Shown here in pieces: positions 37,501 through 49,083 of a DNA stretch of 64,000 nucleotides. The notes beneath the pieces are model-generated. The model was given only the letters and a program-made list of their open reading frames with translations, did not search any database and was not told the DNA's origin. Position numbers and translations under genes: made by a program. The stretch is from contig CM056741.1 of assembly GCA_029851415.1 (NCBI GenBank), forward strand, positions 161,559,685 through 161,623,684, given 5' to 3'. The stretch's first letter is position 1. Every line of letters begins with the position of its first letter. Origin of the DNA: Eretmocerus hayati (taxonomy: Eukaryota; Arthropoda; Insecta; Hymenoptera; Aphelinidae).

Positions 37501-38320
37501 GCACACAGGCACGAGAGTGCATAAAAAATGCATAGAAACAAACAGATCACTCATTATTAGGAGCCTATCAAGAAGAATTCGAGCCAATACGTCACTATAC
37601 TTTCGGCAGTTACGGGGTCGGGTTGTCGTCTGCTGTGTGCGTTACTATACCTATATAGACAGGCGGAAATGAGTCAATCGAGGATGTAATCTGCACTTGG
37701 ACTCATGAGTAGCACTAGCATTACTTTAACTTGCGTCGGCTTCTATGACCGTCAATAATAGTTTTTATTTTGAGAAAATAAATTGCGATCGATGAAATGA
37801 TGTATATACACTTAGGAGCAATTTGAACTGATCGAATGTTCTTTAATCTAACCAATCAGATGAGGCGAAACCAATCAGGGCTCGACATTCAAAGAAATTC
37901 GTGACCAGTTCAGATTAAAAAAAAAAACAGTAAATAGATAGCTCACGCGTCTCTTTGGATCTTGCAAGCTTGCCTTTTTCCATCACGCATCAAATACTCC
38001 ATTAGGTGGTGCAAAAAGGCAGAACCTTCCAAACTAGAAAGAGGAATGCCACGGTACGACTGACAAATATAATACAAAATGGTTCTTGAAAACTATGAAA
38101 TATTTATTGGCCTAAATAAATGAGCTCGAGCACGTCACTCTATGTCATTGTACATTCAGATCTATCTGATACTCTTCCTCTTTCACTGTCCATCTATCTG
38201 GCTATGTATCTTTGTCTTGCTTTAGTTCGTCGAGAGCTGTATATACTCACCGATGGATATACATATTTATCACAAGTGCGGTATTATATATAGCGATGGT
38301 GGCAGTGACTGCGTCGTCGT
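34577..38320. other. Intergenic, no gene supported
   Basis: 36.17-36.45 kb is CpG-rich and may be regulatory. An imperfect inverted repeat lies at about 36949-37063, and another at about 37818-37918 that contains two CCAATCAG words. No coding sequence recognised. Confidence 0.55.
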
Positions 38321-38565
38321 ATTAGGTTGTAATGGTCCGAAGCTCTAGTGCGGTGGCGCCACGGTCTGTAGCGTGAGTTTACGAACACACTCTCTCGTCC
38401 GTGAGCTCACCGATGACTTTGGGGCACAAGCATGTGTGAGTGAGACTCACACATGTTTGCGTCTGTTTGGCGTCCGTGAGCTCACGGACGAGAGAGTGTG
38501 TGCGTAAACTCACGCTACAGACCGTGGCGCCACCGCACTAGAGCTTCGGACCATTACAACCTAAT
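38321..38565. mobile_element. Mariner-like hairpin MITE
   Basis: Two 90-bp arms (38321-38410; 38476-38565) match at 89 of 90 positions. The ends are TTAGGTTGTAATGG and its complement, flanked by TA on both sides (38320-38321; 38565-38566). TTAGGTTG ends are typical of mariner inverted repeats. The 65-bp loop holds its own hairpin (CATGTGTGAGTGAGACTCAC). No coding capacity. Confidence 0.8.
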
Positions 38566-41500
38566 ACATACGGCAAATAAACGAGAGAAGTCACGAGTCG
38601 TGGCTGCGTTGATTTCAAAATGAGCCGCAAAAATGGCGACCTCGATGGCGACAGCAACACACATACATGCAAGCTCTGACTGCCATATCCGTCCACTCAC
38701 TGGTGCAGTTGCGAAGAGTCATTTTCCATCCGTTCATTCCGTTACCACTTTGTTACAAATTAATTAAAACGCTTTTTTTTTGATGATTTATGAAACTACA
38801 GGCATTATTAATGGTGGATGCGTTCGGATTGTCTGATATCCAATTTTTGGAAAATTTCATTAGTCCTTGAATTTAAAAATCCAATAGAATTTTTTTCGCA
38901 ATCGAAAAATTTAGTACTTATGTATAGAAAAGTATAGATATAACAAATAGAGCTTGCGGTAATTCTTTGATCAGCAATATCGATGACTCTTTATGAACAT
39001 CAATGTGACCGAAAATAAACACATTTGGTGAAGTTGATGTATGGTTTAAATATTAGCTCGAAGTACTTTGGTATCGAGCTACCATGGAAATAGTACGAAA
39101 TGAAGAGAGTTTCTCTATTGTTATAAACAAAGAAAACTTAAGTTTCCACATTATATCATTGTGACGAACAAGGTGTTTTCAAGAAAATTCTAAACTGTTT
39201 CAAAGAAATGCAGGTACAATGGAAATCTGATCATTTGCAATTGAGATCATTCAATTCGTGAATCAGGATTTTGTTCATACATGAAATTAATTTTCATGAA
39301 AAACACAGAATGCTGAATAAGTGTATATTATTAGGATTTACATGGCTCTCGACGCCACGAAAGATAGGGGACAGAAAAATATTATATGCAGAATTATATA
39401 CAATAGGAACGATAATTCATCAGGTTCTATCTTATGACTTTGTACCAAAAATGTTTGTCATGATTCGAAAATTTCATTTAATGTCCGCATTCACTGGTAT
39501 AAGTTGATCACTGTTTCATACACAAATGTGCTATGTTGGTTTGATAATTGTGATTACACATTATCAAGTATTCCGATTTAATTTTAAAAAGTTTCAATAT
39601 TCATTCCATAGATATCAGTATTTAGGGCACACACCAGTCAGATGGGAATGACAAAGAGACCAATATGGATCGCATAGCTTTCAATAATTGACGCATGCAT
39701 GAAACTTATTCATATAGTGCCATGAACATTTCAAGGATATGTGCGGAGCCACACAATATACTTGAGAATGAAGTTTGAGATACTGCTATTTTCTTATGAT
39801 TTCCATTATTTTCAATGAAACAGGATCAATTAACATTGTAAGTATGCATCTAATCTATCCCGACTTGTTTCAAAATAGGGAATCGACGACAATTTATGAA
39901 AAAAAAAAAAAATTGAAAACTTGATCAATTTTTAGCAATGGCCTATGATTTTTTACCGCTGAAGTATGCACAGGTAATAATCTATGCAACATCAGTTCGT
40001 GCCAACTTTAGAAATTCAACTCCGATGATGATCAGGATGTAAGTCATGAAATGTGTGCGAACTTCGCATTCTTTAAACAGTTTCTCAAATTGAGATTCTA
40101 TTGATTCACCTTGAATGATGCAAATCGAATGAAAAAAGATCGTATACCAAACAACAGAATGAATTTTCTGAAAATTCTAATGGTATCCATCTTCTCGATT
40201 GCATTATTTTCAACTATCCCGAAGCAGTGAAGTAATATGTACCGAAACTAAGGATGAAATCGTGAACCATCGTTTGCAGATAAAAATCTATTGTCAAGTA
40301 TATTTTTTCATCATTACTTCAGCGCACAAAAAAGCCAACAATTACTGTAAAAATAGCGAATAGAGTTAGTTGGCATGACTGACTTGATACATCAAGAATT
40401 ATTCCATTAGAACACTTGCCGCTGCTCCCAATACCTCAAAGAGCATTTTTCACACATGACTCTATAGTGCAAAAGATGCAAAAAAATTTAGGCACGACCA
40501 CGTTCACTCGTGACTTTTGATCATATGTATATATATGTTCAACTTCGTGTCCGTGCATCTCTTTAAAGCTCGAGAACAAAAGGTCAAAAATTTAAAGTTT
40601 CCTTCTCCGACATTTTTGCATCACGATGCGCACGTGTTCAACGCGCAAGTGTGACGGATAATGACTCTACGAGTTAAACGTCAGATATGTATAACATGAA
40701 GCATTTAATATGAGTTTCAAATGAGCAATGGGAAAAACGTGCATAAACGAATTTTTATGTATATTATTCATGTAAAATTGAATGGGGAGTGTTAGGTACT
40801 GGGCTATATCATGGGTAAATCAATAAATTTGAATAAAAGACTTCAGAATTAAGATTGATAATATGCTAATTATTTCCTTCTTTTCGTAGGAGAACTGTAT
40901 AGCGATAATGATATAATCAAAATATTCAGACATAATGATAGTAATAGTATGTAGGATCTAATGATAAAAATAAAATATAATAACTGCGGTTCGAGGATAA
41001 ATCGATTTTACAATTGATACAATATTATTATTATCCCGTCGGAAAGTTTTATTTCAACTTTCGATATCATTCCCGCTTTGGCTTCAAGAGAATCGCTTCC
41101 ATTTGAACAAATTCAATTATTTACAAAAAAAATTTTCATTTCTCATCACTCGCTGCTCAAATAGCAGATTGTTCGTTGGATTTTTTTTTTCATTCACGGG
41201 ATTTTTTTTCCACGGTATATGTTTAAATATTTTCGCGTAACAATTGGATTCTCTGCTGTGTGTACGATGATGTAGCGGTTCGACATTATAAAATCTAAAT
41301 GCATGATTTATAATTTTTTTTTTCTTAACAAAAATTCAATCATTCATATAAACTTTTCCAACATCTCTGTTCGCATTGGAAATATATATACACACACATA
41401 TATATATATTTTTATATATAAATTTGATAGTATAAATATTTATAAATACATGGAAGTATGCGTGTATGTGCGTACGCACTTATATATATTTATATATATT

Positions 41501-42227
41501 TATTAGTCTTCAGAGATGAAAGTAAAAAAAAAGCTTTTTGACATTTTGCAATGTCGGTCAACTTTGTCTCGACGGTCGTCTTAAATAGTAAATACTACGA
41601 GTAATATCGCACAGTTTTGTCTTTTACAGAGAAAAAGAAATTTACTTCTTTTTATGCGACGCACATTCACACAAAACTTTTGCACATTTTGCACTCTTGT
41701 TTCCCTATCTTTCTCTTCTTTCTCAATTTTTCCGAAATATTTTGCAAACTTTTCAAATTTTTCGAAGGAAAATTTTTTTTTGAAACACACAGGGTGCTAT
41801 AAGCTCACGAAACAGAAGAAAAAGAAGCAGTACCTTCAAATTTCTCATGATAGCGATACAGTTATAATATTTACACTCGGGAGTATCATACACATCTATT
41901 ATGTCTACAATTTTTCGCGTTTCGAATGATATATCTATTATTCAATAAATTCGTTATGAATACTATGTACAATCGTATACTTATAGAAATTTTCGCATCG
42001 AATTGTTTATCGATACAGCGATAATCCGGTTCGTTTGTGCAAATTTTGCATTTTTTGCATGATACATACCGAATTTTTCTACACGTGCGTCGCGCGATAC
42101 ATAAAATTCTAGTACTCTCTTTTCCTTAACTTTCACGCGAATTTTATCACAGTGGTTACTTGAGGAGAACGAGTCTACCCGTATACTCGTCAACGAATCA
42201 CTGAGCATTCCTTCCTCCTTTTCTCTT
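38566..42227. other. Intergenic, very AT-rich, downstream of the Sox gene
   Basis: No recognisable gene. Contains simple sequence at 41380-41510 and several minus-strand AATAAA words, so the Sox 3' end could lie here instead of at 42228. A Sox-type ATTGTT (42002) and octamer-like TGCAAAT/TTTGCAT words (42038-42060) occur together. Confidence 0.5.
41380..41510. repeat. AT/AC-rich simple sequence
   Basis: TATATACACACACATATATA followed by further TATATTTATA stretches. Low complexity; the frame at 41303-41506 is a translation of it. Confidence 0.85.
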
Positions 42228-42233
42228 TTTATT
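42228..42233 (-). terminator. Candidate polyadenylation signal for the Sox transcript
   Basis: TTTATT on the plus strand gives AATAAA on the minus strand. It is the first exact match I found downstream of the Sox stop. Others follow (for example 41498-41503 and near 41049), and in DNA this AT-rich such matches are expected by chance. Confidence 0.25.
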
Positions 42234-43690
42234 TCTCCAAGCATTTTTTTCTAATCATAATTTTCAAAATTTCAAATTTTTATACGAAAAAAACAAGAAG
42301 AAAGAAATAACAACTTTTGATTCGCTTTTTATAGTACAAAAATACGCACGAGGAACGTTCTGTAATATTGAATTACTTATATGAATGAATCATTTATGAA
42401 ACGAAATCGAAAAAAAATTAACACGGCTTCCGATATCGCTCCAATTGAGGTAAAAATCTCCAACATATATGGATAGAAAAATTATGATTATCCAACCTGA
42501 GCACATATAGAAAAAATATACAAACTGTACAAATAAGAGAAATGCTCATTTTGAAGAATCAGTTAATTGAGGAAATGAATGAATAGGGACATTAAAATAT
42601 TTGATCGCACATACTCCGGTCGAGTGACGAATTCAATTTCACAGAACGATACACACGTACGCTGTATAAACGTATTTTTGCACCCATCACTGACACTGTA
42701 AACGAAAAAAAATCATTTATCTAGCGACAAAAATGAATGCATGTCAAATTTCTTAAAAAAAAAAAAATATTCTTCTGCTTTGATATTTGAGAAAGGGACG
42801 CACACGCGATAAAATGAGGAATAAAAGCGGACGTGGGGGTTTCGCAGGTGAGCGCACCGATCGGCCGCCGCGAAAACACCAAGAACCCACGAGCGCACCA
42901 AGTATAATATTGTATTTCTTATATCACTTCAAAGTACACGCAAGGTTGAAAAATCAAACAAAAATTCGGCGTGTCAAATTTTTTCCGCCTATCGGCAATT
43001 GAATCTTGGAAAGAATGAATGAAAATGTATAGTGTGAGAGTTTCTATGATGATAAAAATAAAATTCCCGTCAAATTTTGAAGATAAAGTTGAAATTGTGA
43101 AGAAAAAAGCTTTGAATGCAGAAAAGTGCAGTTTTAGGCGGAAAAAATGTCACAAATTCGGGTGATTTTTCATCCTTTTGGATAATTTGTTAGCACGAAT
43201 AAAAGTGATACAGGCAGAGGCTTTTCGGTACAACAAATCTTCAGAGAGAACTTGATTTTAGTAGAAGAGTGGAAAATCTTAGCAGATAATAATAATAGAC
43301 AGAGATGATGAATTTGATACAAACTCAATTGAAGTTATGAATTTTTACGGTAAACACAAATCTGTCACCGTTCTTTCATAACTCGAAGATATGACGTGAT
43401 CCAAATTCAGGTTTTGTGCGTAGTTTTTTTTTCAGTGCGTTGGTGATGGATGCATTTCCCCTTTTCTGATGTGTTTTCCTCCTTGAAAATATTATCCTCG
43501 CTGGCTCGTGTGTTATTGGGTTGTATATATTCTGCGTGCATTGCGTGATTGCAAAAAAGAAGGGCACAGGCAATTTTTCCCGCATTAGCGGTAAAAATTT
43601 GGCTGTAACAAGCTCTCATTGCAGATCTCGCCAATGTTGCGACGGCAGATTCTGTACTGACGATATTTTGTCGTGTGGCGTCGGCGACGG

Positions 43691-43710
43691 CGGGCGGCGG
43701 CGGCGGCGGC
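43691..43710. repeat. GGC trinucleotide run
   Basis: A short CGG/GGC run within the putative Sox 3' region. It lies in the plus-strand frame 43521-43958, which I do not regard as a gene. Confidence 0.8.
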
Positions 43711-45064
43711 TATATCACTGCGTCTGCGGCCAAACCCCCACGTTCAATAATAAGCAAACGATCGTCGTCATTTTGAGCATTGATTTGATAAATTTGCTCA
43801 GCCATTTTCACTTATTATTTCCCTCCTCCGTCATCGAGTCACTTTTTCGGGATCTCAGGCCTCGTTCATCCATCCGTCCTTGTCTAAGCTATCCTACGGG
43901 GTTAGTGATATACTGCGTTAGGTTATGCATTTTTTTTTTTTTTTTTAAAGTTACTTAGCGAATTGTTGTGGGAAATTACAGTATATAGTCGAAGAATTTT
44001 GAAATTTGAGAGAAGAACATATTAGCGATTGGGCAATTTTTCACGTATCGGCATTAGAGTTCAGAGGAGGATTCTTCGTCTTTAGCGACAAACTTTGACA
44101 ACGGATACCATGATTTCTTTGTCGTTGCACGATGTATTGGGAACAGATTCTTTGTGAGAGTAATCGAGTAGAAGAATTTGAATGTGTTATAATGAAGATA
44201 AATCAACAAAATTCGGTGGCACCAAAAGTTGAGCTCGGCAGAATGAAACATTCCAAGGTGGCCGATACCTCAAAATTTAGCGTTTGTCAATTATCGACTG
44301 AGGCATATTTTTTGAGATATAATTCAAATCCTGTCTATTTCATAGTTTCATCAAGATCGTGGAACTATTCGTGCAAATGATGGTTACAGAAAGATGAATA
44401 TTTGTGCGCTGAATAGATGAACTGATGTTAATTGGGTGCAACATTTTGGTTTACACTGTACTCTAGTTACTAACAATCACTACACATTTTGAAAATGAAT
44501 TTGATAAGACGAATAAAAGCAAACAAGAGATGATCTCATTCTGAGGGAAGTTTAAAAAACAACTTTCATGATTGCAAAAGAAACTCAAACGCTACAAAAA
44601 ATGATTGTGAAGAAGGTTCTCTTTCCATCTCTAATGCCAATGCAGCCAACATTTGAAAAAGCTGTGGATATCGAAGACGCAGAAAAACAAGAATCTTATC
44701 CAAACTTGAATGCTCGAATCATTGAAAAGTTGTCAAGAAGTCGTGAAAACAGTCCAAACTTCAGCACTCCGAGGCTCTAGTAACTTTGGTATAGAGGACA
44801 AAACTTGCCCGTTCGGAAAAACCAAGAGCATATACTCTCCACCAACAACTTGAGAAACAAGCGACGGATTACAGCTTTTTCTAAAATTTGCAGAATTTAT
44901 GAAAAAAAAAAAAAAAAATCAAATAGACGCGTGTATCAACAGTTACAGAAAAAAGCTTCAAAGTACACAGGTGCATTGCATGAAAATAGTTACAGTGAAA
45001 CAGACAAAGCACATAAAGATGTATAATAGACAGAAATGATAGTAATGTAAAAAGGTGTTTGTGC

Positions 45065-46528
45065 TTACAGGTGGGTGAGGGGTGGTATGACGGACTGATG
45101 CTGCCCAAGTGGATCCGGCGAAGGCCCAGGTGAGTAAACATTGTGTTGCATGACTCCTTGGTCGGCGCCCGCGTTCATATACATTGAGATCATCTGCTGG
45201 AGGTCACCAGCTTGACCATGTTGTTGCTGTTGTTGATGCTGCGACTGGCTCATATATTCCCTTTTGATTGGTCCCGATGCCGAATTGGGACCGTTTGGCG
45301 TTGGCGTGTGTATTCCCGCACTCGCCGGGCTCGTAGGTTCGCTTTTGATGCTGCTACCCGATGGACTATGGCTGGACATTTGAGAACCAGGCTGAGCCTG
45401 ATGGTAAGGCGATGGTGAACCTCCTGGTACCGTCGTAGGCCCATATCCACCGTAACCATTCATGTAACTGTTTATAGGCGACGGTGAGCCACCTCCTAAA
45501 TGGCTCATATCGTATCTTGGATAGCCTGCTGCTGCCGCCGCTGCGTTCATGTGGCTGCTGTAATGTTGCGAATAGGCGTTTGGATCATGCATCATAGCAT
45601 ATCCATTGGGCATGTATCCACTGGGCATTTGATAGACATCTCGGGGACCAAGTTGGGTCTGTTGAGGGCCTGCTGCCGCTGCCGCTGCGGCTGCAACCTG
45701 GCGCTGCTGCTCAACGCTTCCCAGCATTGCTCCAACTGCTCCAGCAACTCCAACACCACCAGCTCCTAGAGGAAATTTATCTTTCTTCAAGAGGGTCTTT
45801 GTCTTGCGTCGGGGTCTGTACTTGTAATCTGGATGTTCTTTCATGTGTACGGCCCTCAATCTCTTTGCCTCGTCAATAAATGGCCGCTTTTCCGTTTCAC
45901 TGAGCTGCTTCCACTCGACGCCGAGCCTCTTGCTGATTTCCGAATTATGCATCTTGGGGTTTTCCTGTGCCATTTTTCGCCTTTGACCTCGGGACCACAC
46001 CATGAAAGCATTCATCGGCCTCTTGACGCGATCGATGTTATTGTTCTTGCTCGTGCTGTTATTGTTATTGGGCGGTTGATGCTGCTGCTGCTGTTGACTC
46101 TGGGCTTGTTGTTGTTGCTGTTGATGAGGCACGTGGTGGGCCTGTTGCTGCATCGAACTTTGTTGTTGTTGCTGCTGCTGCTGACTGAGTGAGTGCTGCA
46201 TACTCTGCGAGTGTTGAGAATGGGCCTGTTGCTGGGCTTGCTGATGGGCCTGCTGCTGAGCAGCGACGGCCGCCTGCATCGAGGCGTAATGGTGCTGCTG
46301 GGTCTGTTGTTGTTGTTGGTGCTGATGATGTTGTTGCTGTTGTTGAAGGGACGATAGGGAATTTGGTGGGCTACCCGAAAGTGTCGGGCTGTGGACAAGG
46401 GAACCGAGGGCACCGTACGGCGATACTACGCTCGTGTGGTGGCCCATCGGCGAGAGACCCTGGTGCGGGTGTGGTGGCATCTGACCGTGTAGGCTGCCGC
46501 CTTTTAGGTCTGACTCCATTGTGAGCAT
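45065..46528 (-). CDS. SoxN: SoxB1-group HMG-box transcription factor (SoxNeuro-like)
   Basis: A complete 487-residue single-exon reading frame. The N-terminus starts MLTMESDLK, like the M..M(E)(T/S)DLK start of vertebrate SoxB1 proteins. Residues about 62-150 are interrupted Gln/His tracts. The HMG box is at about 166-236 ([10 protein letters not shown], then SRGQRRK, then PDYKYRPRR) and is followed by the SoxB1-type basic tail [12 protein letters not shown]. The C-terminal half has two polyalanine runs (279-286, 329-334), two SUMO-consensus lysines (IKSE, K395; IKRE, K422), the SoxB1-like block [10 protein letters not shown] at 441-450, and an IPPLTHL end resembling the PL(T/S)H(I/M) end of Sox1/2/3. 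An in-frame TAA at 46592-46594 supports the start; the second ATG, three codons in, has the better context. By family knowledge it is a nuclear, minor-groove DNA-binding regulator of early neuroectoderm. SoxN in Drosophila and vertebrate Sox1/2/3 are also intronless. Family assignment is certain; SoxN orthology is an inference. Confidence 0.96.
   Translation of the reverse strand: MLTMESDLKGGSLHGQMPPHPHQGLSPMGHHTSVVSPYGALGSLVHSPTLSGSPPNSLSSLQQQQQHHQHQQQQQTQQHHYASMQAAVAAQQQAHQQAQQQAHSQHSQSMQHSLSQQQQQQQQSSMQQQAHHVPHQQQQQQAQSQQQQQHQPPNNNNSTSKNNNIDRVKRPMNAFMVWSRGQRRKMAQENPKMHNSEISKRLGVEWKQLSETEKRPFIDEAKRLRAVHMKEHPDYKYRPRRKTKTLLKKDKFPLGAGGVGVAGAVGAMLGSVEQQRQVAAAAAAAAGPQQTQLGPRDVYQMPSGYMPNGYAMMHDPNAYSQHYSSHMNAAAAAAGYPRYDMSHLGGGSPSPINSYMNGYGGYGPTTVPGGSPSPYHQAQPGSQMSSHSPSGSSIKSEPTSPASAGIHTPTPNGPNSASGPIKREYMSQSQHQQQQQHGQAGDLQQMISMYMNAGADQGVMQHNVYSPGPSPDPLGQHQSVIPPLTHL
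45821..46033 (-). other. HMG-box DNA-binding domain of the Sox protein
   Basis: This stretch encodes residues 166-236. The conserved N-terminal wing (RPMNAF), the core helices ([32 protein letters not shown]) and the C-terminal tail (PDYKYRPRR) are all present without a break. Basic clusters at each end match the two nuclear localisation signals of Sox proteins. Compared with the usual SoxB sequence LGAEWKLLSE, this protein has [10 protein letters not shown], giving an Ala to Val and a Leu to Gln change in the helix 2 region. Confidence 0.95.
46075..46345 (-). repeat. CAG/CAA codon tract encoding interrupted polyglutamine
   Basis: Residues about 62-150 are coded by mixed CAG and CAA codons broken by His, Ser, Ala and Met. 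The codon mixture argues against a recent pure CAG slippage event. Other frames across this tract read as Ser/Asn-rich or Leu-rich open frames; these are by-products of the repeat, not separate genes. Confidence 0.9.
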
Positions 46529-47950
46529 GTCTTCTTCCCGGTGCCCGTACAGCTTGACTGTCTTTTCTTGTTCACTTGCGCCACGATAAATTTACAGCCA
46601 AAATACCGCGCCTTTTACTGTCAAACGACAGCTACCTCTGATAATACTCTGATAATAACGTCCGTTACGCGAACTGGGCCCGAAACGGTTATAGCCGCAT
46701 TCGACACCACGACAATCATCCGACAAACTCTCGGCCGCACAAAAGTACTTCAACAAATATCACTAGCTGCACCTCGACAATTCCGCACAATTATTGCGAT
46801 ATCGATTGGCGAGCATACCAATTTTCACAAGGTCCAACACACCGTATAGACAACTGGTTAACCAATTAATAGGATGCGGAGCTTCGACGATCGGCAACAA
46901 CCTGCTGAGGGTCAGGAACGAAGACGTTGGCGGTGTAGAGCAACGTAACGTCCGGTCTGCGCCGAGGCCGAGCCAGAACTGGTCGCACACTGATTCTCAC
47001 TAGGCCTGCGTGCTGGCTGATGCCCCCTTCTACCAACAGGCTAGCAGGCGCGGGAGCCCTCCAGCACGCTCAAACTTTGCGCCGCCGCAGCTCAACACAT
47101 GTATAATATACACACAGATTTCGTCTCTCTGTCGCGCTCGAACGCTCTGACTGGCTACCGTAGGCTTGTACTAAGCCGGCGAATCGGAAGCCAACCCTCG
47201 GATCGCGCGCTCACTTTAAAATTTGCACTATACTACTACTGCTAATTGCGCGCTTTGGCACGAAATCTCGAATCGATAAGAAATTCGATATTTCGATAAT
47301 TCGATATGCAATGCACTGGACGAACACGTGTCTGCCAATGAACAATAGAGTGTGTATCGCTATTGAAGTATTGTGTTTTATCACACAGGTTGTAAGCAAA
47401 TCAGCTTTAGGTGCACGTCGTCGACGTTGACGACGACGACGACGACCACGACCACTCGTCACGAAAGAACAGAACCGTCTGATCGTGGCCGTGTGATCAT
47501 AATACAGGCTTTACCCCGCAGGGCTCTCCAAACCGGTCATCCATCTCTCTCACACCAGCACGAGGCAAATCTACGCGTCGGCGTACGCGGTCATTTCCCC
47601 ACTCAAGATCCACAGGCTGTGTCCCCACCAAAAGCTCACAAAGATGCAGCCTTATGCGTCGGCGCAGCAGGGAACGAGGTCGGCCGTGTGCGCAGCCAGC
47701 TCCATCAAGCGCTCTCTCTCTCTCTTTCTCTCTTTCGCGCGTGGATCGATTGGACGCAAACGCCTGCCATCATTGCTTCGAGCCAATGGCCGCACTCGGA
47801 GTAGGCGGAGCCTGAGATGTTGACTGGGTTTGCGCGCGGGGTATTAGGCTGTACAAGGAGGCGCGGCGACCTCTAGCGGATTTACTAAAATGTGGCGGAC
47901 GCGCCCGAAGCGAGGCCACCCGAGACACACGCGCATTTCACGGAGATTTG
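46529..47950 (-). promoter_or_regulatory. CpG-rich 5' flank and probable promoter/5' UTR of the Sox gene
   Basis: Upstream of the start codon the sequence becomes visibly richer in G, C and CpG than the rest of the window. This continues to about 47.95 kb, where AT-rich sequence resumes. It contains a TATA-like string on the minus strand (47102-47110), a GA-rich run of GAGA-factor type on the minus strand (complement of the CT run at 47710-47736), and a GAC triplet repeat at 47424-47454. Several upstream ATGs exist if the 5' UTR reaches this far. No transcription start can be fixed from sequence alone. Reading frames here (46541-46849, 47373-47804) resemble no family I know. Confidence 0.5.
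47424..47454. repeat. GAC trinucleotide repeat
   Basis: A short imperfect run of GAC triplets (with ACC variants at its right end) inside the CpG-rich Sox 5' flank. Confidence 0.8.
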
Positions 47951-49083
47951 TCTGATGACACTGATGCAAAAACTAAATGAAACCATGTTGATAGCGTATG
48001 CACTTGGTTTTTTGTGGTTATTTTGAGGTTAGGTTCAAATGTGGTGGGAGATAGCGCGTGCGTGGGACGCTCAGTTCAATGAGCTGGTATAATATGGAAG
48101 GATGAAACAAGCAGACGGAGATGTTAGATTCGGATGTCTCATTAGAATGATTGATTGCTGGCACTCGATACACGGGCAAAGATAATAGATTCGAAGAGGC
48201 GCCGCCGCGGAAAATCCCAAGCTCGGTGAGGTGTTCCGTTTCCTCATCGACGCCTCGCATCATCCATGGCTAAATCATACGATGATACGACAATATTGAT
48301 ACAACTCTTGACGTTAATGAACATATTTCTGTAAATAGTCTAGGTGTAGACAAAAATTGGGGAAATCCAATTTGCGTATTAACCACTCGCCGGGAAATCA
48401 AAAACTTGGGCAAGGCAATTGCCTTCAACGTGGGTTGCATAACAAAAAGTGCGCTCATTCAGTGCGTGTTCTCTGCATGAACGCAACGATAACTTTTTAC
48501 GTTCGTGAATCCTGTTTCAAGAATATAATGAAAAGTTGAGTTATGTATGTACAACTATAAATATGAGTTGACTGAGTAATTTTCATAAGCCGTTGGTCTA
48601 ATTATTACTTCCACGAAATTAACAAACACGGAATACTTTTATTTATTTGAATTAATTGCCGTTAATTAATTGTTCAAGAGTCTATGCTTCCGATCAGGCG
48701 TCAATACGAAAATTTTTTACACTAGATACTAGATTTATGTATTTGCCTCAAATATTCGATATACGATTCAAGTAACGCGTGAAGCGTTACGTAAAACATG
48801 TGCGCAAACCTGATGGCTGTTCGAATGATAAGATAAGGTTGAAGAAAACACCTACCGAGCTTGGTTAACTATTTCGATCGACTTGTACTTCCATCGGCAC
48901 GAGTTAATTCTGATATTATTTCATATACACGTGGCCATGAAAAAAACTCGTTATACCTGAGACTGATTTTGCAGAAATAAAAAAATTGATTGATAGCACA
49001 CACAATTTTGAGCAATCTGACCAAATATTATTGGCGAATAGATTATGAATGAATGATTCTTTTCATGTCAAGGTTACTACAAA
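47951..49083. other. Intergenic, no gene supported
   Basis: AT-rich sequence upstream of the Sox CpG-rich flank. No recognisable coding sequence; it could contain Sox enhancers. Confidence 0.5.

Larger units (their letters stand above)
42228..45064 (-). other. Probable 3' UTR / 3' flank of the Sox gene
   Basis: AT-rich sequence downstream of the stop codon. Reading the minus strand away from the stop, I found no AATAAA until 42228-42233, so a long 3' UTR of about 2.8 kb is possible; the true end cannot be set without transcript data. The block contains a GGC run (43691-43710), a T-run near 43930-43946 and chance reading frames on the opposite strand (43521-43958, 44568-44780, 44805-45026), none of which I recognise. 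The bases just after the coding end read CTGTAAGC on the minus strand, so the TAA stop overlaps a donor-like GTAAGC. I take the TAA as the real end because the THL terminus is family-like. Confidence 0.4.

Noticed and set aside
43521..43958. 145-codon plus-strand frame near the Sox 3' region
   Set aside because: Contains a GGC run and a T-run that inflate the frame; no domain, no recognisable family, antisense to the likely 3' UTR.
44568..45026. Two short plus frames with charged composition just downstream of the Sox stop
   Set aside because: No family, no promoter or splice signals I could support, and they lie antisense in the probable 3' UTR.
45833..46192. 119-codon plus-strand frame opposite the Sox exon, Leu-rich at its end
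   Set aside because: The antisense reading of polyglutamine codons gives polyleucine; expected by-product.
46012..46413. 133-codon minus-strand frame overlapping the Sox coding exon
   Set aside because: It is the Ser/Asn reading of the CAG/CAA tract in another frame; no independent signal.
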